Counted from the first letter of the stretch, positions 1 to 8,958 are shown. The stretch is 40,418 nt of DNA from Armatimonadota bacterium (GCA_025358205.1 JANYKG010000152.1:1-40418), one strand, 5' to 3'. Made by a program: numbers and translations. Notes: generated from the sequence alone by a model not told the origin.

Positions 1-60
1 AGTCTTGATGTTCCGTTCCCTAATCAGTTCCTTGATCTGTTCTCTGCTCAGTAGTGCCAT
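1..60 (-). CDS. 5' end of a gene cut by the contig edge, possibly a transposase
   Basis: Only the first 20 codons are present, reading leftward off the window from an ATG at 60-58. A good ribosome binding site (AGGAAAGGA) lies about 10 bases upstream. The peptide begins MALLSREQIKELIRER and is charged and helical. N-termini of this kind occur in IS256/Mutator-type transposases, and assemblies often break inside insertion sequences, so a transposase is a fair guess. Twenty residues cannot prove it. That this is the start of a real gene is likelier than the family assignment. Confidence 0.4.
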   Translation of the reverse strand, partial: MALLSREQIKELIRERNIKT

Positions 61-125
61 GTTGCGCTTTCTGTCCTTTCCTTCGTAAGTATATCCTACG
101 ACCGAAGGTTAGGCAAAAGCACACT

Positions 126-2612
126 TCATTCTACACACTCCTTGATCTCATCACGATGGACCGCATTGTGCAGGTCTTTCAGTATTGCACGTAGCCTGTC
201 TTCCTCTCGGGTGCGCATCCATATAGCTGTCTGCGCGGTGATCCTCACATTGCAGTCTTCATGCTGCACCAATTCCAGTAATCTTGGATGAGTACCATGC
301 GTGCTCTGTGCCCCCAAGATCTGATTGAGCTGTACCATAACGCCCCAATCGTCCGTAGCCCCAACAATCTCTATGACCTGACTGAGCAGTTCGGAACTTA
401 GTGTTACGTCTGAGTTGGAGATCAATAGCCCTAAGCATGACTCCACTACCACAAGCACAGGATCAGCAGCAACTATGCTGAGCAACTCGTTTACTATGGA
501 TTCTTGGATTTCCCTTCTCGGTCTTACGTCATCGGATAAGCAGTTGGCAGCGAGAAACAGATCCCTGTGCAGAAGTCCTTCGAATTCTGAACCGTTATGC
601 CACACTTGAACAAGCAGATCACTAACCGCCTTCTTATTCGGTGGAACACAGATGACTCCCAGGAAGCCGCAAGCAAGCCTAATAACCTCTTGCCAATGTG
701 GGCTAGAAACATATTCACGCAGTTGAGGGACAAAACCATCATCTGTGTTAATATCCATGGCTGCCAGGTATTCCTGGAAGGTCTGGTGCAGGAATCCGAA
801 TATACCCGGGCCGCGTTCTTGTAGGAGACAGCACTTGTCGCCCCTAACCGTCAGCCACTCATTTGCATCCTCGTCCCGCTCCAGTTCCTTCAGACGAGTG
901 TTGAGCCGAGCCTTCAACTCGCTTTCGTACACCGCACCTGTGCCAACCTCGTGCATCCAGCGTGCGATAGGCGCCCATATCTGGCATGCTTCACTGAAAT
1001 CAACACGGAACTCCTCTCGCTCAGATACTTCGCTTCTTAGGTGATGCCATCTGGTCATCAGCCGTCGCAGAGTCATGTCATATAACTCCACTCGTCGCGC
1101 AGGCAATCTTTTGTCACTGCGTTCTATGACAGCGATCATGCTTAGCATCAAAGGGTTTCTGGCTAGGGCCGTGATTTGTGGCTTTGCAAATAATATCCTC
1201 AGCAACCGCTCGGCATTGTCCAGCGCCACAGAGGGTTCATGTCTATCCGGGTGAAGGTATCCCTCCACCCAAGCGCACCATCGTTTTGCAAAGGTTCTGA
1301 TTTGCTCATCATCGAAAGGCATAATAGCCAAGTGTATTGCCGGTTCGCCAATCGGAGCTTCCTGGAATCCGAAGAAGCGGGATGACACCACAACGCGACT
1401 TCGCTTATCATCGCCAGTGTGAACGGCGATGAAATCCTGAATGCCATGTGCAGCCTTCAGTCGCAGATCGTGCGGCACTTCATCCAATCCGTCCAGCAGT
1501 AGCATCACGCCGCAGCCATCTGGGAGGAGCGCACGCTCAAGCACCTTACCCATGCCATGGTGCTCCGTCTCTAGCCTGTCTGGCAGGTAGTGTTGGAGTG
1601 GAATGAGTAGACCTTTTTCGAGTTTGCTCTCACATGCGTTGGCGTAGTCGCCGATAGGTATGAATACAGGGATTGGCCCGTCGAGGCCCTGCGCGATTGT
1701 CGCAGCGTGTTCCACCATTTGCCACCGTAGCAGTGTGCTCTTACCGCTCCCGGGATCACCGAGTATAACGACAGCTTCTTTTCCCGCCAACGCCTCACGC
1801 GCTGAACATGCGCTATCTCCCTGTCGCATAGATTCCCATGTCTTGCCCTGCAGACCCAATACCCGCCTTCTTGCCTCATCACGTGCAGAACTCGTTTCGT
1901 CTTCATCATGACATTGCTGAAGCAATCCCACAATCTCCGCTCTTGCTTCGAAGAGCGAAGCGGATCGTGCGAGACTTGGCTCGACGAATGTATCCTCGAT
2001 ATCTGGCTCCAGTGGTTTCCCTGCCAGGTTTCCACTCTCGGCACTCATGCCTCCGGCATTCATTCGCGTATAGGAGGGTTTGTTCGCGATAGCTTCTGCA
2101 TAGGCTTTGAGTATCTCCTCGTGGTCGGGTTCGATTGCCACATCGTGTGATAACCGCAGCAGGATAGCATTAAGCTTGGCTATCATCAGGGCAGAAACAT
2201 CGGCACTTTCGGCACGAACCGAGATGACGTTTTCCAGAGTATCTGCTTGGGTCTCCTGTATCTCTGCCAGTCGGAGGTTGGTTTCATCCATGCCAGCCTG
2301 TATGTCTATGCCAAGGTCCTCTAGCACACGGTAGACAGCGTCACCATTCTGTTCCATCAATAAGCGAACGGCCTCTATCTGCTCCGGTGTATCCAGGACC
2401 TGACGCAGTTCTTCATCACTAATGCTTTGTCCGTGAGCGGCGCGATCAAGGATATTAGCAAACACACTGCCGCCCACCATAACAAGAAATGGAAAGAAAG
2501 GCGATACTCCACTGGCACCGGAGTGGGCTGCAGCGATTAGTGCCGCTGCGCATGCGCCGTATACCCCGACAGTTGCCCCACCCTTTACCAGTTTCTCGAT
2601 ATTCTCTCTCAT
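126..2612 (-). CDS. NACHT-domain NTPase with N-terminal membrane segments (candidate defence protein)
   Basis: An 828-aa STAND-type NTPase. The ATG at 2612 is chosen over a TTG five codons upstream because AGGAGG sits 5 bases before it. Residues ~8-50 hold two hydrophobic stretches that probably anchor the protein in the membrane. A helical, coiled-coil-prone part follows to ~160. The NACHT core has Walker A GDPGSGKST near 283-291 and a Walker B-like LLLDGLDEVPHD near 369-380. A winged-helix/helical arm follows (FLHQTFQEYLAA near 630), and the last ~180 residues look like helical HEAT-type repeats. NACHT proteins in bacteria include anti-phage sensors (bNACHT, Avs-like); a defence role is inferred from the family. 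GC content is lower than in the housekeeping genes to the right, consistent with acquired DNA. No partner gene is visible; the only neighbour is the cut gene at the left edge. Confidence 0.85.
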   Translation of the reverse strand: MRENIEKLVKGGATVGVYGACAAALIAAAHSGASGVSPFFPFLVMVGGSVFANILDRAAHGQSISDEELRQVLDTPEQIEAVRLLMEQNGDAVYRVLEDLGIDIQAGMDETNLRLAEIQETQADTLENVISVRAESADVSALMIAKLNAILLRLSHDVAIEPDHEEILKAYAEAIANKPSYTRMNAGGMSAESGNLAGKPLEPDIEDTFVEPSLARSASLFEARAEIVGLLQQCHDEDETSSARDEARRRVLGLQGKTWESMRQGDSACSAREALAGKEAVVILGDPGSGKSTLLRWQMVEHAATIAQGLDGPIPVFIPIGDYANACESKLEKGLLIPLQHYLPDRLETEHHGMGKVLERALLPDGCGVMLLLDGLDEVPHDLRLKAAHGIQDFIAVHTGDDKRSRVVVSSRFFGFQEAPIGEPAIHLAIMPFDDEQIRTFAKRWCAWVEGYLHPDRHEPSVALDNAERLLRILFAKPQITALARNPLMLSMIAVIERSDKRLPARRVELYDMTLRRLMTRWHHLRSEVSEREEFRVDFSEACQIWAPIARWMHEVGTGAVYESELKARLNTRLKELERDEDANEWLTVRGDKCCLLQERGPGIFGFLHQTFQEYLAAMDINTDDGFVPQLREYVSSPHWQEVIRLACGFLGVICVPPNKKAVSDLLVQVWHNGSEFEGLLHRDLFLAANCLSDDVRPRREIQESIVNELLSIVAADPVLVVVESCLGLLISNSDVTLSSELLSQVIEIVGATDDWGVMVQLNQILGAQSTHGTHPRLLELVQHEDCNVRITAQTAIWMRTREEDRLRAILKDLHNAVHRDEIKECVE

Positions 2613-2760
2613 GATTGCCTCCTGCAAACTGACCCGCCATCACTATGTTTCTTAGTATAACATCTCATCCAAAGTCTGTAAATAGCGATTATGGGTGTCA
2701 AATGCCCCTCCGCCAGCCACCACTCAACCTCCGCGTTAGTCTGCTCAAGAACCGCGCTAG

Positions 2761-2836
2761 GCCGCATGATTCACGAACAGCGTGAATGATGCTCTGAAGG
2801 CCCTGGATTATTCATTTCATGGATAATCCAGGCTAG
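2761..2836. repeat. REP-like double-hairpin element, copy 1
   Basis: Two hairpins in tandem. The first has arms GCATGATTCACG and CGTGAATGATGC around AACAG. The second has arms CCTGGATTATTCAT and ATGGATAATCCAGG around TTC. They are joined by a short linker. The element is about 91% identical by eye to copy 2 at 9088-9163 and related to copies at 26966-27023 and 27778-27853. It lies between the NACHT gene and ahcY and encodes nothing visible. Confidence 0.8.
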
Positions 2837-2916
2837 GGATGAGTCTCCGCCGAAACGGTATGATGATTCCGGTCAGCGTTCCTGCTGTCAGCGCCAAGGG
2901 CGCGTAACATCGGCAG

Positions 2917-3105
2917 CCTGGGTTGAAGGCCCAGGACTAGCAGGTACAACGAGAACAAGGGCTGTAAGCCCGGCCTATCTCTATGGCTAGGATAGATCGA
3001 GCCTTCAGCCCTTCGGGTTCTCTCTGTCCTGGCCATAGGGCGTTGCCCTATGCTGACAATGTGTCGGGGCGTTGCCCCTGTCCAGATGCGGACGAGGACG
3101 TCCGC
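2917..3105. repeat. Cluster of small perfect hairpins in a non-coding stretch
   Basis: The 653-base gap between the NACHT gene and ahcY holds no convincing gene. This part carries at least five short hairpins in a row: CCTGG/CCAGG around 2917-2935; GGGCTGTAAGCCC at 2959-2971; CATAGGGC-GTT-GCCCTATG at 3034-3052; GGGGC-GTT-GCCCC at 3066-3078; and GCGGAC/GTCCGC at 3088-3105. Two of them share the loop GTT. They look like degenerate interspersed repeats and not terminators, since none is followed by a T-run. Apart from the REP copy, this cluster and the ahcY promoter, I see nothing else in the gap. Confidence 0.6.
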
Positions 3106-3173
3106 GCTCCCGTTTTTGCCGTGCTGTCCAAATGCGGACTGCGCTCCCGTTTCCCCACGCAATGCTCCCGCCA

Positions 3174-3202
3174 TTGAAAAACCTCGGCGGAAAGGGTATA
3201 GT
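3174..3202 (+). promoter_or_regulatory. Sigma-70-type promoter of ahcY
   Basis: A -35 box TTGAAA (3174-3179) is separated by exactly 17 bases from a -10 box TATAGT (3197-3202). Transcription should start near 3209, giving a leader of about 57 bases before the ahcY ATG at 3266. No SAH riboswitch could be recognised in the leader. Confidence 0.7.
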
Positions 3203-3265
3203 ATTGGCATCCTGAGGGGCGCGGTCCGCACGCGCTCGTCTACCACGCGAAAGGACTTACTCGAC

Positions 3266-4681
3266 ATGAGCATCATATCACCCGCTACGGACTACTTCGT
3301 GAAGGATATCACCCTGGCAGATTTCGGGCGCAAGGAGATCAACATCGCCGAGAAGGAGATGCCCGGGCTGATGGCCACCCGCGAGAAGTACGGCCCCCAG
3401 AAGCCGCTGAAGGGCGCGCGCATCATGGGTTCGCTGCACATGACCATCCAGACCGCGGTGCTCATCGAGACGCTGGTGGAGCTTGGCGCGGACGTGCGGT
3501 GGGCTAGCTGCAACATCTTCAGCACCCAAGACCACGCGGCGGCGGCCATCGCTCAGTCGGGCGTCCCGGTCTTCGCGTTCAAGGGCGAGACGCTGGACGA
3601 GTACTGGGATTTCACCAAGCGCGCGCTCACCTGGCCGGACGGAAACGGCCCGACCCTGATAGTGGACGACGGCGGCGATGCGACCCTGCTGATCCACCGC
3701 GGCTACTTCGCGGAGAACGACGCGGCCATCCTGGATGAGCCGACCGACAACGAAGAGCTGGCCATCGTGAACAAGACGCTGAAGCAGTGCCTGGCGGAGG
3801 ACAAGACGTTCTTCCACCGCATCGTAGCGAGCATCAAAGGCGTGAGTGAAGAGACCACCACCGGCGTTCACCGCCTCTACCAGATGATGGAGAAGGGCGA
3901 GCTGCTCTTCCCGGCCATCAACGTGAACGACAGCGTGACCAAGAGCAAGTTCGACAACATCTACGGCTGCCGAGAGTCGCTGGTGGACGGCATCAAGCGC
4001 GCGACGGACGTGATGATAAGCGGCAAGATCGCGCTGGTCTGCGGCTATGGCGATGTGGGCAAGGGGTCGGCTGAGTCGCTGAACGGCCAGCATGCGCGGG
4101 TGTGGGTGACGGAGATTGACCCGATCTGCGCGCTTCAGGCCTGCATGGCGGGGTACACGGTTACCACGGTTGAGGATGCTCTCCCCCACGCGGACATCTA
4201 CGTGACGTGTACCGGCAACTGCGAGATCATCACGGCGGAGCACATGAGCAAGATGAAGGACCAGGCGATTGTGTGCAACATTGGTCACTTCGACAACGAG
4301 ATTCAGGTGAAGCAGCTTAAGGAGTGGCCGGGGATTGTGCATCTGAACATCAAGCCGCAGGTGGACGCGTTCACATTCCCGGACGGCCACACGATCTTCC
4401 TACTGGCCGAGGGGCGCTTGATCAACCTGGGCTGCGCGACGGGGCATCCGAGCTTCGTGATGTCGAACAGCTTCACGAACCAGGCGCTGGCACAGATGGA
4501 CCTGTGGAGCAAGGAGCATCCGGTCGGCGTGTACATGCTGGACAAGAAGCTGGACGAGGAAGTTGCGCGGCTGCACCTGGGCAAGCTGGGCGCGAAGTTG
4601 ACGAAGCTCTCGACCAAGCAGGCGGACTACATCGGGGTCCCGGTCGAAGGGCCGTTCAAGTCGGAGCACTACAGATACTAG
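3266..4681 (+). CDS. ahcY: Adenosylhomocysteinase (S-adenosylhomocysteine hydrolase)
   Basis: Cytoplasmic NAD-dependent enzyme that splits S-adenosylhomocysteine into adenosine and homocysteine, completing the activated methyl cycle. The 471-aa product has the expected length and motifs: the substrate-domain start [16 protein letters not shown], the [14 protein letters not shown] segment, the Rossmann NAD site [13 protein letters not shown] near residue 259, [17 protein letters not shown], and the C-terminal KSEHYRY in which Lys and Tyr contact NAD in the partner subunit. The ATG at 3266 is chosen because family homology begins there and AAGGA lies upstream; the reading frame stays open further upstream but only through hairpin repeats. 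It has its own promoter and is monocistronic, with a convergent gene downstream. A second, divergent SAH-hydrolase-like gene lies at 32874-34004. Confidence 0.97.
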   Translation: MSIISPATDYFVKDITLADFGRKEINIAEKEMPGLMATREKYGPQKPLKGARIMGSLHMTIQTAVLIETLVELGADVRWASCNIFSTQDHAAAAIAQSGVPVFAFKGETLDEYWDFTKRALTWPDGNGPTLIVDDGGDATLLIHRGYFAENDAAILDEPTDNEELAIVNKTLKQCLAEDKTFFHRIVASIKGVSEETTTGVHRLYQMMEKGELLFPAINVNDSVTKSKFDNIYGCRESLVDGIKRATDVMISGKIALVCGYGDVGKGSAESLNGQHARVWVTEIDPICALQACMAGYTVTTVEDALPHADIYVTCTGNCEIITAEHMSKMKDQAIVCNIGHFDNEIQVKQLKEWPGIVHLNIKPQVDAFTFPDGHTIFLLAEGRLINLGCATGHPSFVMSNSFTNQALAQMDLWSKEHPVGVYMLDKKLDEEVARLHLGKLGAKLTKLSTKQADYIGVPVEGPFKSEHYRY

Positions 4682-4826
4682 GGAGATGGTCGGATGGGGA
4701 AATGGTCAGATGGTCGTTGGGGAAATGGTCGGATGGTCAATGGCTGACTTGTCCGCCGAAGTCCGCTGAAGCGGACGAAGGAGGATGGCTGCGGGGGAAT
4801 GGTACTTGGGAGAATGGTTTGTCCGC
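4682..4826. repeat. Short tandem low-complexity repeats between convergent genes
   Basis: Degenerate direct repeats of the type GGAAATGGTCGGATGGTC fill 4682-4745. A perfect hairpin GTCCGC-TGAA-GCGGAC follows at 4761-4776. The stretch separates the convergent ahcY and GH15 genes. The hairpin could act as a weak terminator in either direction, but there is no T-run. Confidence 0.45.
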
Positions 4827-6884
4827 CTAGGCCGGTTCTGGCTTGCGAGATGAGAACTCCTGTACCCGTTCGCGGTACTTGAGGAACGCGGTCACATACT
4901 GCGCGTGGCTCCACGTCAGCGGCATCACGCTCAGCGGCTCACCGGTGAACGGGTTGATCTGCTCCGCCAGCAGCCCGGCTTCCGATGCATAGCGCGCGGT
5001 CCACTGCAGCAACTCTCTCGCAGGCTCCAGGTCTCTGAGACTCTCGGCGACGGCGATGTACCACTCCGCCATCCACAGCGTGGAGATGAACCACGGGTTT
5101 CCGGGCACGTTCCGCACGTCTGACGAGACGCGGAAGTAGTAGTCGTCCTCGTGCCGCGCCATCCCGCCGATGGGCGTGCGCACCCAAAGCCGGTCGTAGA
5201 TCGCCTGCATGGTGGCCTTCACGCGCTCATCGTCCGGTGCGAGCAGACCGAACAGCCACACTCCGCACATGCTGACATCCAGCGTGGGGTCGGGCTGCAA
5301 ACTATTTCGGATTGCGGATTGCGGATTTCGGATTTCAGATTCGGGATTTTCCATTTCGGATTGCGGATTGCGGATTTCGGATTTTCCGTCCACCGGTGCG
5401 AGACTGCGCACGAAGCGGCCTAACCGCTCATCGTAGAACCGCGCAAGGACCGCCTTCTTCAGGTCGTCCTTCGCCGTGCGGTACCAGTCCACACGCGGCG
5501 GATCGAGCTGTTTCGCCAGCTTCATCGCCTCGTTCAGCGCGCCGTACACCGCACCTGATGTGAACAAGTGGATGGAGTTCGACTGCTCCCACAGGTCATA
5601 GCTCCGTCTCGGTAGATTGGTCTGCGGGTCCAGCGTGTGAACCATCTGGTCCGCAGCCGGCGCTATCAAGTCCTCGTAGATCGAGCACATGAACTCGCGC
5701 TCCTTGTACTGCTGACAGTGTCTGGCCGCCGACCATACCACCAGCGCGGAACCGTCCTGCTGGCACGGAATCTCCGGCTTGCCGTCCACAATCCACGGAT
5801 GCCAGGTTGCGCCAAGTGTGCCGTCCGGGCAGTACTTGTGCAGAAAATAGGGTCGTTCCGGAGGCAGAATACCGGCGCAGAACGAGAAATACCTGCGCGC
5901 AGGGTCAGGGTGTCCAGCCATGTCGAGCGCTCTCGCGACCAAAGCCCCATCACGGGGCCAAATGTAGCTGTAGTGAGCCCGCGCTGTTTGCATGATATCG
6001 GTATCGTTCGCCGCCAGTATCCCGCCACATCGGTCAATTTGTGTTTGCAGCGTTAGCAGGCTGCGTTCGTATAGCTCCGTAAGGTTCGGGTCAATCTCAG
6101 TTTCAGACGCCTCTCCTTTCTTCAACCACGTCGCCCAATGCCGCTCAGACTCGGCGATCAACTCATCGGAAGAAGCCCGAAGCGTCCTCGCGTTTAGGTC
6201 CGTCACCTCGTCCAGCGACCGGCCGACGACCAGCCAGCAGTCCACGGTCGCCCGACCTTCGCCGGGGACCCAGACCCTGAAGCTGATAGTGCTGTCAACG
6301 GAACCCTGATCTATCGGATGCTTGCTCAGGTGACCGTCCTCCGCATCCCGCCATGTTCCCTCGGCTCCACCAAACTCCTTGATCCCGGCCGTGTATTCGT
6401 AAATGCCCTCTTTTGAGGTTCGGCCGCTCATTAGGATCCAGCAGTCTCGCTTGAAATGAATCATCGAATCGGTGAAAGGGTGGAAGAAGACGGTGTCTCC
6501 AATATCGGTCTCATTTATGCGGAAGTCATGGTGGAAGAACAGCCTGATCTCTCTCTCCGTGGTGTGGAGATTCTCGACCGTCACCCTACGGAGAAACAGG
6601 TTGTACTCGGGATGAACGATGTCGTTGAACCTGAGGCTCACGCCAAGCCGTCCGTTGGAGGCGTGGCATTCGGTAGTCAAGGTGCCAGGCCGGTACCCCA
6701 GGCTGATCGCCCAGGTATTATCCAACCAGGAAAACTGCCCGTCCACCCACACGCCAATGCGGTGTACGTGGCCGTTCACATGATTGTGAAGACCCACGTG
6801 CGGGTAGTACAGGTCCCTGACCCACAGGTTCCTATCCATGTTCACCAGGAGCGTTCCGTTCCCAACCACCAAGTCCCTGGGCAT
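4827..6884 (-). CDS. Glycoside hydrolase family 15 (glucoamylase-type) protein
   Basis: A 685-aa GH15 enzyme expected to release glucose from the non-reducing ends of alpha-glucans or related oligosaccharides. No signal peptide is visible, so it is probably cytoplasmic. The ATG at 6884 is preferred to one five codons upstream because AAGGAGG lies 5 bases before it. An N-terminal beta-sandwich domain (VVGNGTLLVNMD at the start) precedes the (alpha/alpha)6 barrel. The barrel carries YIWPRDGALVARALD near 305, DLWEQS near 430 (where the family's general acid Glu lies) and AEQINPFTGEP near 636 (general base Glu), then the usual WSHAQYV. Around residues 500-527 the protein reads an in-frame DNA repeat giving repeats such as SEIRNPQS; this is not part of the family fold and probably forms a surface loop. 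The enzyme should still be active. Confidence 0.9.
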   Translation of the reverse strand: MPRDLVVGNGTLLVNMDRNLWVRDLYYPHVGLHNHVNGHVHRIGVWVDGQFSWLDNTWAISLGYRPGTLTTECHASNGRLGVSLRFNDIVHPEYNLFLRRVTVENLHTTEREIRLFFHHDFRINETDIGDTVFFHPFTDSMIHFKRDCWILMSGRTSKEGIYEYTAGIKEFGGAEGTWRDAEDGHLSKHPIDQGSVDSTISFRVWVPGEGRATVDCWLVVGRSLDEVTDLNARTLRASSDELIAESERHWATWLKKGEASETEIDPNLTELYERSLLTLQTQIDRCGGILAANDTDIMQTARAHYSYIWPRDGALVARALDMAGHPDPARRYFSFCAGILPPERPYFLHKYCPDGTLGATWHPWIVDGKPEIPCQQDGSALVVWSAARHCQQYKEREFMCSIYEDLIAPAADQMVHTLDPQTNLPRRSYDLWEQSNSIHLFTSGAVYGALNEAMKLAKQLDPPRVDWYRTAKDDLKKAVLARFYDERLGRFVRSLAPVDGKSEIRNPQSEMENPESEIRNPQSAIRNSLQPDPTLDVSMCGVWLFGLLAPDDERVKATMQAIYDRLWVRTPIGGMARHEDDYYFRVSSDVRNVPGNPWFISTLWMAEWYIAVAESLRDLEPARELLQWTARYASEAGLLAEQINPFTGEPLSVMPLTWSHAQYVTAFLKYRERVQEFSSRKPEPA
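5305..5384. repeat. Exact 31-bp direct repeat inserted in the GH15 gene
   Basis: A 31-base unit built from GGATTGC/GGATTTC steps occurs identically at 5305-5335 and 5354-5384, with a degenerate third part between. On the coding strand the insert keeps the reading frame and encodes Asn-Pro-Gln-Ser/Glu-Ile-Arg repeats. Insertions of this kind are scattered through some environmental bacterial genomes; here it sits inside a barrel-domain loop. Confidence 0.8.
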
Positions 6885-7037
6885 TAAAGCCTCCTTCATT
6901 CCAGATTTTCGTCATTTTGGGGCATAAGCCTCACTGTGACGAATACGGTAGTTTGCTTGATCTATCGTTCGCCTCTCCGTCCCCCAGGCACAGTAGCAAC
7001 GTATGTATCCTTTCTCTTCCCATCTGGCGTGTACCTA

Positions 7038-7046
7038 TGCTATACT
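7038..7046 (+). promoter_or_regulatory. Possible extended -10 promoter for the URO-D-family gene
   Basis: TGC-TATACT is an extended -10 element about 70 bases before the ATG at 7116. No good -35 box is present at the right distance, which extended -10 promoters tolerate. The region 6885-7115 is a divergent intergenic space; no clear promoter was found for the leftward GH15 gene. Confidence 0.4.
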
Positions 7047-7115
7047 CATGCACGTTACCGAGGGGCGGATTTGTGGTTTTCGCCGATGCCCACGGTTCAC
7101 ACCCAGGAGTCGCGC

Positions 7116-8189
7116 ATGAACCCCAAACCAAATTTCGACCGCCTGCTCACCGCGCTCACGTGCTCCGGCGAACCGGACCGAGTTCCGTTGGTCGAACTTG
7201 GCATCAGCTATGAGGTGATCGCCGGTTTCATGGGCCGCAAGACCGAGAGTTTCGCGGACGTCGCTGAGTTCTACAAGACCGCCGGGTATGACTACCTCAA
7301 GGTCACTCCGATGTACAACTGGAACCCCGAGAAGCGCACGCCCAAAGAGGGCAACCGCAACGCGACCGGCAAGTTCAGCGCCAACACCGAGCAGGACATA
7401 GACATCCACTACGCCACCGAGGGCAAGGGCATCATCACCACCTGGGAGGACTTCGAGACCTACCCTTGGGTTGACCCTAAAACCCTGGACTACAGCATCT
7501 ACCAGCGCGGGAGCAGTCTGCTCGACCCCGGGATGAAGCTCATCGGCCACCAGGGCGATATCTTCACGCAGTTGTGGATACTCATGGGCTTCGAGACCTT
7601 CTCCTACGCATGCGCGGAGGAACCGGAGTTGGTCGAGGCCTTGGCGCAGAAGATCGGCGAGATCGTATACACCATGTTCGAGATCATTGCTGACCAAAAA
7701 GACATCGGCGCGCTCTGGATATCGGACGACATAGCGTATACCGAGGCGTTGATGGTCTCCCCGGCGTTTCTGAGGGAGCATATCTTCCCGTGGTACCGAA
7801 AAATCGGGAACCTTGCGCGCGCGAAAGGCGTCCCATATATGTACCATTCCGACGGTGATCTCTGGCAGGTTATGCCTGATCTCATTGACGACATCGGCTT
7901 CAACGCGCTCCATCCCATCGAACCAAAGGGTATGGACATCAACGAACTGAAGGCGAAGGTCGGCGACAAGGTCTGCCTCATTGGTAACATTGATCTAGGT
8001 TACACACTGACTAGAGGCACCCCGGCGGAAGTGGACGCGGAAGTAAAGCAGCGCATAAGGGACGTGGCGCCGGGTGGCGGGTACTGCCTGGGTTCAAGCA
8101 ACTCAATCCCGTATTATGTGCCAACAGCCAACTACAGGGCGATGGTGGAAGCCGGTCTGAAGTACGGCCAGTATCCAATCACAGTATAG
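7116..8189 (+). CDS. Uroporphyrinogen decarboxylase (URO-D) superfamily protein, methyltransferase-like
   Basis: A 357-aa TIM-barrel protein of the URO-D/MtaA-CmuA superfamily. The ATG at 7116 has CAGGAG 6 bases upstream. Typical features are the N-terminal RLLTAL...PDRVPLVELG, YHSDGDLWQVMPDLIDDIG near residue 250, the LHPIEPKGMDI segment, GNIDL near 290, and GGGYCLGSSNSIPYYVP near the C-terminus. Many relatives outside heme synthesis are zinc-dependent, corrinoid-linked methyltransferases; the His near 247 and the Cys near 328 fit a metal site. There is no corrinoid protein or heme gene beside it, so the substrate is unknown. True HemE is unlikely given the divergent N-terminus and context. 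Confidence 0.85.
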   Translation: MNPKPNFDRLLTALTCSGEPDRVPLVELGISYEVIAGFMGRKTESFADVAEFYKTAGYDYLKVTPMYNWNPEKRTPKEGNRNATGKFSANTEQDIDIHYATEGKGIITTWEDFETYPWVDPKTLDYSIYQRGSSLLDPGMKLIGHQGDIFTQLWILMGFETFSYACAEEPELVEALAQKIGEIVYTMFEIIADQKDIGALWISDDIAYTEALMVSPAFLREHIFPWYRKIGNLARAKGVPYMYHSDGDLWQVMPDLIDDIGFNALHPIEPKGMDINELKAKVGDKVCLIGNIDLGYTLTRGTPAEVDAEVKQRIRDVAPGGGYCLGSSNSIPYYVPTANYRAMVEAGLKYGQYPITV

Positions 8190-8217
8190 AAGTCTCTCAG
8201 TACAAAGGAGTAGTAAC

Positions 8218-8934
8218 ATGAAGCGTCTCTACTTGGCGCTGGTTCTCATGGCGGTGGTCACCGTCGCGCTCACCGGTTGTGGCGGCGGCGGAGGTGGCGG
8301 CGGAGGTGGAACTCCACCAGATACAACACCAAGAACCACACTTTCCGGCCGGGTGTTTGACACCAATGGCACACCGATTAGCGGCGCAACCGTAACGGTT
8401 GACTCCGGTACGGTAAAGGCTATCGTATCAACCACCACCAATGCGAACGGCCAGTACAGCATTGGCAATATACCGAAGGGCGTTTTGCTAAACATCCAGA
8501 TCAGCAAGACCGGAATCACAACTACTATAATGAACGGCCTGACGATAGGCCTGGACGCCGGCTCCGCTGTTGGCATGGACATTGTAGCGAACAGCCAGGG
8601 ACCGCCCGTCGGCAGCACCGTGAGCCTTTCGCCAACGCTGACCGATATCTACACGGGCGACACCTTAAGTTTTGATGTCGTGGTGAAGAACTCAGTCGGC
8701 GACCCGATTTACCCGACTTCCGGCTCAGGCTGGCAGTCTAGTTTGGTGGTTTCTGGTGCGGCTACCGGTCACATCCAGGCTGATTCGCCTGGTACGTTCT
8801 CCATCACCGGCGGGACCGTAGGCCAGACTGCCAAGATAACCGTGCTGGTGATAAGGTCGGACGGCAGCATTGCATCCACAAGCACCACCGTGACCATCAA
8901 GAACATGGAAGGGCCTCCGCCTCCTCCTATCTAG
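8218..8934 (+). CDS. Secreted lipoprotein with carboxypeptidase-regulatory-like beta domain
   Basis: A 238-aa surface protein. The first ~20 residues form a lipoprotein signal ending in the lipobox LTGC, followed by a run of ten glycines that acts as a flexible linker, then PPDTTPRTTLSGRVFDTNG, the start of a CarboxypepD_reg-like/Ig-like beta-sandwich with GQYSIGNIPKG near 82. The second half (from ~140) looks like another Ig-type domain (VSLSPTLTDIYTGDTLSF). AAGGAG lies before the ATG, and the gene starts 28 bases after the URO-D gene, so they may share a transcript; a terminator follows. Role unknown. Confidence 0.8.
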   Translation: MKRLYLALVLMAVVTVALTGCGGGGGGGGGGTPPDTTPRTTLSGRVFDTNGTPISGATVTVDSGTVKAIVSTTTNANGQYSIGNIPKGVLLNIQISKTGITTTIMNGLTIGLDAGSAVGMDIVANSQGPPVGSTVSLSPTLTDIYTGDTLSFDVVVKNSVGDPIYPTSGSGWQSSLVVSGAATGHIQADSPGTFSITGGTVGQTAKITVLVIRSDGSIASTSTTVTIKNMEGPPPPPI

Positions 8935-8958
8935 AATCCACGAAAATCGGTATCATTC

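Noticed and set aside
3203-3265. SAH riboswitch before ahcY
   Set aside because: The GAGGGGCGCGG stretch hints at the motif, but the conserved core and pairing partners of the SAH riboswitch could not be found.
2833-3276. 147-aa open frame on the minus strand
   Set aside because: It translates the hairpin repeats and the ahcY promoter region; no coding character.
3278-4390. 370-aa open frame on the minus strand
   Set aside because: It lies wholly antisense to ahcY, is rich in Arg, His, Val and Leu as expected from a GC-rich shadow frame, and has no family motif.
5305-5384. Possible CRISPR-like repeat
   Set aside because: Only two copies, the units are low-complexity, and they lie in frame inside an enzyme gene.
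7035-7913. 292-aa open frame on the minus strand
   Set aside because: Antisense to the URO-D-family gene, which has clear motifs; no ribosome site or homology in the shadow.
7116-8189. True heme-pathway uroporphyrinogen decarboxylase (hemE)
   Set aside because: The protein matches the wider methyltransferase-like URO-D group better, and no heme genes are nearby.
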